Shown here one piece after another: positions 47,818-58,824 of a stretch of DNA of 64,000 nucleotides (its first letter is position 1; each line of letters opens with the position of its first letter). This DNA comes from Cercis canadensis. Lineage: Eukaryota; Streptophyta; Magnoliopsida; Fabales; Fabaceae. Where the stretch lies: contig QAOA01008120.1 of the NCBI GenBank assembly GCA_003255065.1, forward strand, positions 1-64,000. Direction: 5' to 3'. The notes beneath the pieces are model-generated. The model saw only the letters and a list, made by a program, of their open reading frames with translations. It ran no database searches and had not been told where the DNA came from. A program made the translations under genes and the position numbers.

Positions 47818-48888
47818 TCCTTCTTGTGCCTTCATCATTCTTGTACTCACTGCGATTATCTTCTCAACTATTGCTATGGCAAAATAATTTATAGTTGGAG
47901 ATGAAAAGGGATGGACAAGAGGGTTTGATTACCAAGCTTGGGTAGCTGAAAAAATCTTCCACATTGGAGACAAACTTAGTAAAGTCATCCATAACATGCT
48001 TTTGTCATATTTATATTTGTTTCTTCGATCTAAAGATGAATATATATAACTTTACAATGTCATATTGAAAATGCATTTGTTATAATGACATATTCACATT
48101 GGCATGTAATATTCTTCTATCTTATCCTAAAATTTTAGGCTTTTCATGATAAGTATGATACATAGAATATCCAAAAATACCAGTAAATTGAATTTTCATG
48201 TATCTTACATTCCTTTAGTACCGACAATCTAAACATATTTATTGATCTAAAATACCATAGCATCTTATATTATACAACCAAATACCTTCTTATATGCATT
48301 GATCATGAAAATATATACATATAAACTAACCTAATAATCTATAATTCAAAAATACTTTTTTAACAGCAAACATGTTGAAGTTTTGAACTCGTGCAACATT
48401 AGAAATCAAATTTCCAATATATGTATAGATATATAACCAATTGCATTATTGCTTACATATGTTTTCTCATATTTATTTGTTTCTAGAATTCTTAACATCT
48501 TACATAACGAACTTAATTGTGCTTTATCACAATTACTAAAGTAAGCATTCATTTATTGATGACCAATTTTGTAGTATTCAAGTATCCTACTGAAAAGCAA
48601 TATGTGGTAAAAGTGAATGGAACAGACTTCAACAGCTATGCAATTCCTGCAGGAACTCAAGGATTGACCAGTGGAGAGGACACAGTTGAATTGGTAACTC
48701 CAGGCAGAAAATGGTATATAAGTGGTGTGAGCGACGACTGTCAAAATTGGCAAAAGCTTGTTATCAATGTGCTACCTCAAACAATAGCTCCATCTTTACC
48801 ACCATCTCATTCACCTGCACCTTCACCTTTACCTTGGTCCCAATACAGTCAATGGGTGCCAAGGAAGTTGTTTAGAGGATTTCCTTAA
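47818..48888 (+). pseudogene. Phytocyanin-like gene 2 (near-copy of gene 1, broken)
   Basis: Exon 1 begins inside codon 2-4 territory at the Copia target duplication and ends at 47978. The intron spans 47979-48574 and exon 2 48575-48888. The ATG and promoter are missing, displaced by the truncated Copia and hAT. It shares with gene 1 the TAA in exon 1 (47885-47887), so both descend from one already-dead copy. Exon 2 runs to the same final stop position as gene 3 (WVPRKLFRGFP). The first copper-ligand position has Q-Y in place of K-H and one disulfide cysteine is tyrosine (NSYAIP). Confidence 0.85.
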
Positions 48889-48968
48889 TCTTCAATATTG
48901 TGGCACTATCACTAGCTATTTTATATGCCTTGAGTTTGGGATATACATGTGCTGTTTTAGTGTTTCTA

Positions 48969-48989
48969 GGGGGGGGGGGGGGGGGGGGG
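48969..48989. repeat. Poly-G run (21 G)
   Basis: An uninterrupted run in the 3' flank of gene 2, matching the 20-G run that borders the gap behind gene 1. Gene 3 has only the short mixed ggg-t-gggggg at the same place (59974-59983), so the long run arose in the gene 1/2 lineage. Confidence 0.9.
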
Positions 48990-49430
48990 CCTTCTCTAGC
49001 GACTATAATTAACCCTTTTTTGTCATTTCAATTTGGAAGTTGGTGAATGTATTCATTTGATTTTTATTCTTTTTCTTTTCCGCTAAGAATGTATTCAAAT
49101 TCAACTATTAATCATATAGAAGTTATTAACTTATTATTAATGAACTGGAATAGGGTAGATTTTAGTTCTCCTTTGATTTGGTACGACTTCTTTATCGATC
49201 ACCCTATGATTTAAAATTTGTCATTGTGCCACTCATATTTATTTCTTTCACTACATAACAACATTAAGTTTAGTCATTTTCTTGCGAGGAAAAAAAGAGC
49301 GTGCACCATACACATCCACAAATTTCGTGAGTTCTTTTGCTGGCTAGTTTCCTAGAATCAATTCTCCATTTATTGCTTCTTATAGCCCCAAAACCACTAC
49401 TTATATTTTAAATTTATAATTTTAATAGAA
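48990..49430. other. 3' flank of phytocyanin gene 2
   Basis: Non-coding sequence closely related to 59984-60412 behind gene 3. It ends in tagaa (49426-49430), the left copy of the chromovirus target duplication. Confidence 0.7.
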
Positions 49431-49642
49431 TGGTACGTACCAAAAGAAATAATACTGAAAGGATGCTTTATTCATTGATAAACTCCGCTAGTACATATGC
49501 GGGTCTTTATAGAGACCAACCTACTAGAGTCTTCCTTACACAAAGTCCTACTAGCATCTCAACTTTATCTTAGCTTAGAGAGCTTATCTATAGATATTTA
49601 GGGTTAGGCTTCCTAACCCTTGTACTAATGCGGCGCATATCA
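49431..49642 (-). repeat. Chromovirus LTR, left
   Basis: 212 bp, tggtacgtac to gcatatca. Compared with the right LTR it lacks a block of about 15 bp near the middle. Confidence 0.9.
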
Positions 49643-52600
49643 TTCCTCCCTCCTTGGGAAGCATCCTTGTCCTCAAGGATAAGATCAGGAAATTGATGCT
49701 GCATGGTTGAAACTAACTCCCGTGTGGCCTTATCAGGAGATAGCTGCCTCCATTTGACTAAGGTTTCTTGCACTGTACGTGTCCCATGTTGAACATTGCG
49801 AAATTGAATTATGCGCTCTGGTTGCAATGAAAGTGAGCCACTGTCATTGATAGGTAAATGAATGGTCTCAGATGGTGATACTCCATTACCAACGTGAGCT
49901 TTGAGCAAGGACACATGAAACACTGGATGAACACGAGACCCCTCAGGCAATGCTAACCGATATGCAACCTTGCCCACCCATTCTATAATCTTGTAAGGAC
50001 CATAAAACTTACTGGCTAGCTTCTAGTAAGCTCGACGAAACAATGTGGCTTGTCTAAAGGGTTGCAACTTCAAAAACACCCATTGCCCAACTTTGAACTC
50101 CACATCACACCTATGTTTATTTGCTTACTGCCTCATTTTATTGCGAGCGACCTCCAAATGTTCCTTAAGATGCTATATTACTCAATCATGGTCTTCCAAG
50201 TCTTTTTCTACTTCCCCTACTACAGTGGCACCGAATTGATAGTGAATTATCCTAGGAGGTAAGCAGCCATAAACCACTTCAAATAGGGCCATCTCAGTGG
50301 ATTCATGCCAATTTGTGTTGTACTAATATTCTGCCCATGGTAGAAATTTGACCCATGCTAAGGGGTGTTGACTCACGAAATAGTAGAGGTATTGTTCAAC
50401 ACACCAATTCACCACTTTGGTTTGGCCATCAGTTTACGGATGGTACGCAATGCTAGTCTTAAGCTTGGTGCCTAGAAGACAGAAATATTCTTTCTAGAAG
50501 GATGAGAGAAAAATCGGGTCATTATCACTCACAATGGCTTGCGGCAACCCATTAAGTTTCACCACCCCTTCTATAAAGGTTTCTAATACTTTTCTGGTTG
50601 TGTAGGGGTGTGCCAATGTCATGAAGTGACTATACTTGCTCAAGCGATCTACCACCACAAATATGACGTCTTTCCCCATAGACCTTGGTAACCCTTCAAT
50701 AAAATCCATGCTAACCTCTTCCCAAAATTTGTTGGTCACATTCAGAGGCTGTAACATCCCAACTGGGCTTCGGTGGTCATTCTTGTTGCGTTGGCAGACT
50801 TTGCAAGCAGTGATGAATTAGTGAATGGATTTGCACATACCATCCTAATAGTAGTCCCACTTCACTCGTTGGTACGTACGCCATTCTCCTGCATGCCCAC
50901 CCACGACAGAACCATGATATTCCTTTACTACTTATTGTGTGAATGGGTGGGTTGAGGGCAACACTAAGCGCCCATTATACCAAAGGACCCTATGTTGGAA
51001 GTGAAAAGGGCATGACGCTGGCTCGCCGCTTTGGATTTGTTGACGCCATTACAAGAAATAGGCATATTCTTCGTTCAACTTGGGAATCTAATCTACTATA
51101 TTAAATCGAGGTTGGGATACTGCCATGATTTCTGGGGGTTATGGGTGGCGTGATAAGGCATCTGTGGCATTGTTATCATTACCTGCTCGATATCGAATTT
51201 TATACTCCAAACCCAGTTGTTTGGTGACTCACTTTTGTTGTTCCGGTGTAATGATGCGCTATTCTAGCATGTGGTGGAGGCCTCGTTGATCAGTGATGAT
51301 AATAAAGCGGCGGCCAAAGAGGTAAGGATGCCACACTTGGATTGCCTTAAGGATGGCCACCATTTCTTTCACATAGGTGGATTGTGCTCTGTTCTTAGGT
51401 CCCACACCTTAACTAAGGAATGCTATCGGTCTACCTTGCTGAGAGAGCATAGCGCCTATACCCAAATCACATGCATCTATCTCAACTGTGAAGGTTCATT
51501 AAAATTTGGAATGGCTAAGACAGGTGCAGTGGTGAGTGTCGTTTTTAAGGCCTTAAAGGCTTTGGTGGCAGAATTTGTCCATTGAAATTGGCCCTTTTTA
51601 AGCAAGGCGGTTAAAGGTGCTGTGATAATGCCATCATTTTGAACAAATTTACGATAGTAACCTATCAAGCCTAAGAACTCGTGCAAGTGTGTGATGGTGG
51701 CTGGTTGAGGCCAAGTTTGGATGGTGGCAATCTTACTGTGGTCAACCTTTACCCCTTTCGAAGAGACGATATACCCAAGATACTCCACTTTGGTTTGGCC
51801 AAAGGTACATTTGGATCATTTGGAAAAGAACTCATGCTTGGCTAGTGACTATAATGTTAGTGCTAAATGAGCAAGATGATCTTCCAAAGAAGTGCTATAC
51901 ACCAATATACCATCAAAGAAGACAAGCACAAACTTTGCGTAAATAAGAAGCAAACAAGTGATTGATAATACTTTGAAAACTAGCAAGAGCATTGCACAAA
52001 TCGAAAGGCATGACAAGGTATTCGTAGTGGCCATTATGACTTCAAAAAGCCGTCTTGTGTATGTCATTAGGGTGAACCCATATTTGGTGGTATTTGGCTC
52101 GCAAGTCCAATTTAGAAAAGAATTTGGCCCCATATAGCTTATCCAACATATCTTCCACGGTAGGGATGGGAAAGCGGTCTTTAATGGTGACCTCATTTAG
52201 AGCCCTATAGTTTGTGCAAAATCACCAAGTGCCATTTTTTTTCTTGACCAAAAGCGCCGGTGAAGAGTAAGGGCTAGAACTATGTTGGATCACCCTCGTT
52301 TTCAACATGGTCATGACTTGTGCTTCGATTTCATTCTTCTGGTGATAAGAATAACGGTAAGGCCATACGTTCACTAGTGGTAGGTGGTTAGGAATTGGAA
52401 TTTGGTGGTCAAGATGACATCATAGGGGTAGTTTATGAGGTTCAGCAAAAATGGTGTTGTATTTTTGCACTAAAGAATCAACGTTAGTGTGAAGTGTAAG
52501 GGCTGATGTTTCTTGTAGTTGACACAACTGTATGCTATAAAACTCAAATATATGGTTAGTCTCTTTCACCAGTCGATTGATAGAAAGTTGCTCAGGTTGC

Positions 52601-53981
52601 TTACCTCTGTTACCCACGAGTTCAAACTACTGCCCATTAACATGAAAACTCATAGTGAGTTTTCGCCAATCACATAGAGTTAGACCAAGTTGTGCCAACC
52701 AATGAACCTCAAGGACCAAGTCGACGCCTGCAATGGGTAAGATATATAAGGTAGTGATGAAATCAAACCCTTGTACCTAAACGAGCACATTCTCACATCT
52801 GCCTTGGCTTTAGACTAGAGAACCATCCGAGACAGAGACAGAAAACGATGTTGGGCTGGTGATAGGTAGATGTTCCATGGCTGCTTTGTTGATACAAATG
52901 AAATTGTGGGTTGACCCACTGTCGATCAATATAGAAACGGGATGCCCAGAAATTGCCTCTATAACCTGTAAAGTACGTGGGTTATGCCAACCTGTCAGTG
53001 CATGTAACGAAATTTTCACGTCTTCTTCTTCCTCATAATCATCAACCATTTCCTTATGCATGTCTAACATCACCAGTTGTGGTTTTTGGCACTGATGGCC
53101 CATGTTAAATTTTTCATATCAATTGAAACATAAGCTTCTTTCTCTGCGCTTTTGCATTTCATCCCAAGAAAGCTTCTTCACCCCTTGCGGCATCAATTTT
53201 CTTTCCAACCCAGCAGTGCGAGCCTCCCCTGTACGTTGGTTTAGAGGTTTCTTAGCATGAGTGAGTTGATCAACCTTCATCCTTGCGTAATCAATGGCTT
53301 CCCTAACTGTCTTAAGTCGCCACATGCGTACCTCCCCAGCTAGCTCTCCTTGCAAGCCTCCTACAAATGCACTGATTAGTGCCCGCTATGGCTAGCCATT
53401 AACTCTGTTTGCGAGTTGCTCAAATTCTTTGAGGTACTCGCTAAGTGATCTTGTTTGAGTGAGGAGAGTCAAAGCCTCGTCAAAATCTTCGAACTTGGTT
53501 GGCCTAAATCATGTAAGAAGTTCCTTCTCAAAATGACTCCAAGTGGGTTCTTTCCTTTCCTCCATGTATGTGCATTGAAGACATTATAACCATTGGTTGG
53601 CTTCTCCTTCCATGTGGAAGGCTGCTAGCAGGACCTGTTGATCAGGTGGGGTGCCTTGATATTGAAAGAATTGTTGCAGTCAATGAAGCCATTCCATAGG
53701 CTCGATCCCTTCATACTTAGGAAAATCCATCTTAATGTAACGCAGTGACGCCATGGATGAACCAGTGGGGTTCTTGTCTTTCAAGGGTGAGCCAATGTTG
53801 TTTTCAGGTTTGGATGCTGTGAGCTTAAGGTCGATAAGCTTGGACAGTTGGGTGACTAACGAGACATTATTGACTTGAAGCTTACTGTCAATGGTGGCCT
53901 CTATCTGGCTACGGATTTGACCTATGTCCCCTTCTAGTCATTCAAGTTGATCTTTCTACGTAGCCATGCTCTGATTCCAAT

Positions 53982-54208
53982 TGGTACGTACTAGAAGAAA
54001 ATACTAAAAGGATGCTTTATTCATTGATAAACTCCACTAGTACATACACAGATCTTTATAGAGACCAGCTTACTAGAGTCTTCTAACTGCAAGAGTCCTC
54101 CTTACAAAAAGTCCTACTAGCATCTCAAGTCTATCTTAGCTTAGAGAGCTTATCTACAGATATTTAGGGTTAGGCTTCCTAACCCGTGTATTGATACGAC
54201 ACGTATCA
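53982..54208 (-). repeat. Chromovirus LTR, right
   Basis: 227 bp, tggtacgtac to cgtatca, followed by tagaa. The counterpart in copy 1 is 41225-41451. Confidence 0.9.
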
Positions 54209-54213
54209 TAGAA

Positions 54214-54610
54214 TGTGTTGCAAGTGCCATGAAGCTAGACACAAGAGAAACCATAAGATGTAGAAATTCTCATAAATGAAACACCATCCCTAGTAAAAAC
54301 ATAAAGGAGTACATAAATTAAGTCCTCAAAAATAGCCGTTATAATTTTCAAAAGTCCCCATGTGAAGCAAGCATTTTCTTCTGAAGTAAGTTCTTGCTTC
54401 CAATTCCAAGTAATTTCTAAACGGGAGATCTTTAATGTTTTTTGAGCTCGCATCTGGTTGGACAATACCTCTTCAATTGAAGATGTCAAGAAAATTTTGC
54501 TTCCTTCATGTTGTGTTACAAATCGGATTCTTGGCTTCTAGCTTTATTTGAATCAAAGCCCTCATTGAGGCCTTTCTCTCCCTATTATGAGAATTTTCTT
54601 ACCTGTCTTT
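54214..54610 (-). pseudogene. NB-ARC pseudogene piece behind phytocyanin gene 2
   Basis: Same host relic as 41457-41853. Minus-strand 54235-54489 reads TSSIEEVLSNQMRAQKTLKI and onward. It sits between the chromovirus and the small Copia-like element. The coding continues on the other side of the small element (about 56590-56900), where AERAKQLRN-type sequence typical of the segment before the kinase-2 motif can be read. Confidence 0.65.
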
Positions 54611-56584
54611 CAATAAAGCATCTCTTGGGGACTCTATCTAGAATAGTTTAAAATTCAAATTACTTTTGTATTAGATAACTAGCCTTATACAGTTATCATT
54701 AGCCTTAGGGTTTATTCCTTTGCTCTTTCATTTATCTTGCATTTATCCTATATGTGTATAAATACACAATGATTATACATCAATAAACACTTTTCATTTT
54801 CCATTATCTTCTTCTATATGGTATCAGAGCTAATCACTTAATAGCAAAAAATTTCTCTCCATGGCCACCTTCAGTTCCGAAAATTCAACCCCTCCTCCCC
54901 TTGTGATTGCTTCTTCCAACCCACCCCTAGCCCTTTGCTTATATCCTTCACTTCCACACATTCTTCTCATTAAGCTCAATAACAACAACTATTCCTCATA
55001 GCATTCACTTGTTGATGCCTTATTTCATGATGATCTCATGCCCTTCCTTGATGGATCCAAACCATGTCCTCCCCCCACCACCATTGATTCAAATGCACTT
55101 TAATTCTTTGCCCAATCTGGAATTTCCCTTATGGATTCTGCAAGACAAGTTCATCCTTCATGTTATCATTGCCTTCCTTAAACCCGATGTCCTTAAGTTT
55201 CTTGGCAAACTCTCAACAGCCAAATTAGCCTGGGATCTCCTCAAAACCTATCTCTCTAGACATGTGAACTTTGTGCAAACCACCTTTCCTTTTCCTACTT
55301 CAACCAAAACTGCACCTATATTTTATCCCAATCTTGATAACATTCCAATTACCAATTACCAATTACCACTCAACCTCTACCTCTTCCTCCCTTTGAATTA
55401 TCCTACCTCGTCCTCTTCCATATTCCCAACCCAACTCTATCTCTCCAACCTTATCCTCATCAAAAAAATGAGTTACAGTCTAACTCTTCTTTGCCATTCC
55501 CTTATCTCCCACTTCCCAATCAAATCTTCCTTCTCCCTTTCCTTATCTTAACCTTATCTCACCCCTAGATAATTCATCTTTATTATCCACTTCCTACCCA
55601 AACTCAACACTATCTCCCCTACCCACAGCTCTCCCACACCTCATCTTGAAGTTATCTTACCCATAGATAATTCTTCAACATCGTCTCCACCTTCAACATT
55701 ATCTTCCTCAAACCCTAGCTCTTCCTTTTCTTCTTCCTTTCCATTCTCCACTGTAACCCCTACCTCTGCTCCTGCTCTTTTATTCAGGTACGCACCCTCT
55801 ACTGCTTCTTTAGTGTCTCCGCTTTCATTCAATTTCAGTTCGGGATCGGCGATTTTGAGCTCGACTTCTTCTTAATTTAGCACTCCTTCATCTACGGCAT
55901 CTTCTTCTTCTCCCTTTTTTGGGACAGGTTCTGGGTTGTCCAATTTCGGGACAGCTTTATTTGCAAGTTCATCGGCATCCCCTTTGTTCGGTTCATCTGC
56001 ATCCTTAGCAATTTCGGGTGCTTCCTTATTCTCGGCATCTTCATCTGCTGCGGCGGGTTCTAGCCCTGCCCCATTTGGGCTAGCTTCTTCCTCAACTAGT
56101 TATGCTGCAACCACTACTTCGTTCTCCCCAAGTGCATTTCTTGCTGCAATTTTCTTTGGCTCGTCAACTTCTTCTTCAGCTGCAACCACTCCTTCTTTCT
56201 CAAGCCCATTTTCTGCTAATACAGGTTTGAGCTCAACTTCACCATTTTCGGCTTCTTCTGGGTTTCCGTTCGCCACTAGTTCAGCATCTACCAAGCTGCT
56301 GCCCACATCTACCTTATGTAATCTTCGAGACAAGATTGGTGTCCTTGATGGGTCCACCATCTTGCGGGGCATAATAGAGCATCTCTTATGGACTCAATCT
56401 AAAGTAATTTAAAATTCAAATTACTTTTACATTAGATAACTAGCCTTATACGGTTATCATTAGCCTTAGGGTTTATTCTTTTACTCTTTCACTTATCTTG
56501 CATTTATCCTATACGTGTATAAATACACAATGATTATACATCAATAAACACTTTTCATTTTTCACAAATTTATCTTCTTCTATA
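54611..56584 (+). mobile_element. Small Copia-like retroelement carrying FG-nucleoporin-like sequence, copy 2 (end to end)
   Basis: The 5' LTR is 54611-54818, the primer site tggtatcagagc is at 54819, and the 3' LTR is 56372-56584. Near-matching flanks tcttt and tcttc (54606-54610, 56585-56589) look like a decayed 5-bp target duplication. Inside are a gag-like start (about 54860-55280), a Ser/Pro-rich linker, an FG/Ser-rich segment (about 55690-56300), then LLPTSTLCNLRDKIGVL, which resembles the very end of a Copia pol, and a short purine tract (gcgggg) before the LTR. Most of pol is absent, so the element was non-autonomous. It is broken in several places. Confidence 0.7.
55690..56300 (+). 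pseudogene. FG-nucleoporin-like segment inside the small retroelement
   Basis: The translation is dominated by Ser, Ala and Thr with spaced FG units in settings such as SPLFGSS, SNFGTALF, PAPFGLASS and SSPFFGTG, plus degenerate ones. This composition and spacing resemble the N-terminal FG domain of NUP62-type nucleoporins, which line the nuclear pore channel. It sits where most of pol should be, between gag-like and pol-end sequence. Copy 1 holds the same segment up to 43444. Low-complexity Ser-rich linkers in Copia pol could mimic this, so capture from a host gene is an inference. The host source gene is not in the window. Confidence 0.45.
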
Positions 56585-56895
56585 TCTTCATCCTGTTACG
56601 TAGTTGCTTGGCTCTTTCAGCTACATTATCTGTCCGCAATATCACTTTGAACAAATTTGAAGTTCGTTTTCTTTGGTGCTCCAAAGTCCTAACCATCCTG
56701 AAATGTTTCTCACAATGATTATACATCAATAAACACTTTTCATTTTTCACAAATTTATATTCTTCTATATCTTCATCCTGTTACGTAGTTGCTTGGCTCT
56801 TTCAGCTACATTATCTGTCCGCAATATCACTTTGAACAAATTTGAAGTTTGTTTTCTTTGGTGCTCCAAAGTCCTAACCATCCTGAAAGGTTTCT
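56526..56895. repeat. 185-bp tandem duplication at the 3' LTR edge
   Basis: 56526-56710 and 56711-56895 are direct copies starting cacaatgattatacatc. Each spans the last part of the small element's LTR plus flanking NB-ARC relic, so the duplication occurred after that insertion. Confidence 0.85.
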
Positions 56896-57000
56896 CTAAA
56901 AGGGTGGTTGTTATCATCACTATTCAATCCCTACAACCCATTCATATTCATTGCCTCTCTAATAGCATGTTAGGATTTCATTCTCCATTCATTGACCTCT
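56590..57000 (-). pseudogene. NB-ARC pseudogene piece, upstream segment
   Basis: The minus strand reads an NVAERAKQLRN-type block, matching the RA..L..RL segment that precedes the kinase-2 motif of CC-NBS-LRR proteins. It is the continuation of 54214-54610 beyond the small retroelement. The same block is at about 61040-61200 behind gene 3. Heavily decayed. Confidence 0.5.
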
Positions 57001-57159
57001 CAACAACATGAAGCCCAGCCAGGTTGACCATGGATTGAATGGTAGTGTGACCATGGAAGCTAAAATTTTGGATAGCATACAATACTTGGATTAACCCAAG
57101 ACTCATAAGATTAAGCTAGTGTTTATCTAGGTACATTGTACTATACTTGAAAATTCAAA

Positions 57160-57560
57160 ATACCCCCCACACGCTCATGTTCCCATCACTTTTTTCTTGC
57201 TTCTCACCAATATTTTCATGAATCCTCCTAAGCCAAATTGCTTGAGAAGTAGCGATTGCTGAAACTTTTTCAGATTATTCAAAAGAGTGAGCTACAATTT
57301 GTTGCTTCTTTGACAGCCATGAAGGTACTCCAATACCGAGAAAAAACAATAACTTGAAATACTCTTCAAAGTTCAAATCATCTTTGCATACTTCAAAATC
57401 ACAGTCAGAGGCTCCAACCAGCTCTGCCTCTTAAACATTTCATACTTTACGCCAAGATCAATTGAGCATTGGATATATCTTCAAACTCTCTTTGCAGCCC
57501 CAAGATGAAAGTGGCTGGGATTACGCATAAATAAGGAAAACAAGCGTGGTGCAAAATAAA
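57160..57560 (-). mobile_element. Copia pol fossil fragment (RNase H end)
   Basis: The minus strand shows short blocks typical of the RT/RNase H end of Ty1/Copia pol, such as FRHNPSHFHLGA and a SWLSKKQQIVA-like block. It is a decayed fragment without LTRs. A sister copy lies at 61440-61850, so it was part of the tandem unit before the array expanded. Confidence 0.6.
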
Positions 57561-57599
57561 ATATAATGTATAGAGGCAAAACAGAAAGTATATATTCTA

Positions 57600-58559
57600 C
57601 TTCCTTAAAAGATCAAACCTAACAAGACAGAATTTTCTTCTTGAAACTTTGTTATATTTGGCATTTAGTTAAATTTACTACCACAACCACGTGTTGAAAT
57701 TCGATGCTACACAATGAAGTAAAATCAAAACTTTCAATTACGTATGAGAACATTACACAATTTATGAATTATTAGGCTTTTTTTTAAAAAAAAAATTTTA
57801 ATTCAGTATATTTCCATATTAATTACAAGCAATTATCTAGTCATAATACCATTACAAATAGAAGTCAGAAGACTCAAAACACATATAATTGAGATACTAC
57901 TTATGATAATTACTATTTCAAAATTTATTGACACGGTAATCCTTGCTAAATTAATAATCAAGCTTTTTTTAGCTATTAAACATTAAATTTTTCTTTGAAA
58001 TGACGATGGATACAATTATCGCTTATCAATACGCTTTGCCAATATAATTCTAATATAAATTAATAATTCTTATATTTTATGTATTTTCTTTCTAATATTT
58101 TGTTTGGTGTTGCACTTATAAATTCAAGAGAATTTCTTTCAGTAGCTTCCAAACAATTGAAATTTTTTTATTACACAAAACTTTAGGATGGAAAAAGATT
58201 ACTCCATTTTAAGGCTAGAACATGTTATAAGTTTTAACAAGGATTTATCATAGTATTTACAGATCACATACCAATGAAAAACTTCTAGCAATTAGAATCA
58301 AAATTAGGCCTTATAAACAAAGTTCTTTCATTCTTATAAGCTGAACTAACCCAGCTGACAATCAAGTTACTTATATCATTGTTTTGTGTCCCCTTGCCAC
58401 ATCTGTTACTGGTTGGTTATATCTTCGTTTTGTACAAATGTGTACCCTAAGCATAACTAACTCATTGGCATTATAATATTGACAATGTGGTATGTCAAAA
58501 ATACCAGACTATCACACGGAGTTGTTGCTTGATGGAGCCATATACTAATTGTTCTCATA
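57600..58559. other. Distal upstream region of phytocyanin gene 3
   Basis: AT-rich non-coding sequence with clear counterparts at 26440-27175 and 61890-62960. A block containing accacaacca and ttgaaattcgatgctaca marks the start of conservation. No gene seen. Confidence 0.6.
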
Positions 58560-58824
58560 GTTCTGATTCTCAAGGTTGACGAGGTCTCCAAACTTTGTTT
58601 GCACCATTTCATCTAGTTATTTGACCTTTAGTAATTGAGTTGTTCCTATTCGGCCAAGCCGTCCTTAGCCGTCTGAAAGACAAATGTAGCTATAATAACA
58701 CTTGCGCTCCTCTTCAAGCTCTCTATATATATCACCACAATCTCAATACCAAAACTCACAAAAATAAAAAGAGAGAGCAAATTACCCATAGTTATAGAGA
58801 GCTAGGCTAAATAATTTATTTAAC
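58560..58824 (+). promoter_or_regulatory. Promoter and 5' leader of phytocyanin gene 3
   Basis: A conserved block (ctcaaggttgacgaggtctc, cggccaagccgtcctta) leads to a TATA box in ctctatatatatcacc (58721-58734). About 90 bases of leader with aaaaagagagagcaaatta precede the ATG at 58825. Sequence and spacing are shared with genes 1 and 4. Confidence 0.7.

Larger units (their letters stand above)
49431..54208 (-). mobile_element. Ty3/gypsy chromovirus, copy 2 (both LTRs present)
   Basis: The structure is complete end to end on the minus strand: left LTR 49431-49642, right LTR 53982-54208, target duplication tagaa on both sides (49426-49430 and 54209-54213). The primer-site complement lies just left of 53982 and the purine tract (complement aaggagggaggaa) just right of 49642. 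Parts right to left are gag about 53120-53970, protease near 52920, reverse transcriptase about 51800-52250, RNase H about 51480-51790, integrase about 50490-50950, and chromodomain-like end about 49590-49800. The LTRs differ at roughly a tenth of positions by eye, so the insertion is old. Coding has many breaks (of order ten). Confidence 0.9.
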
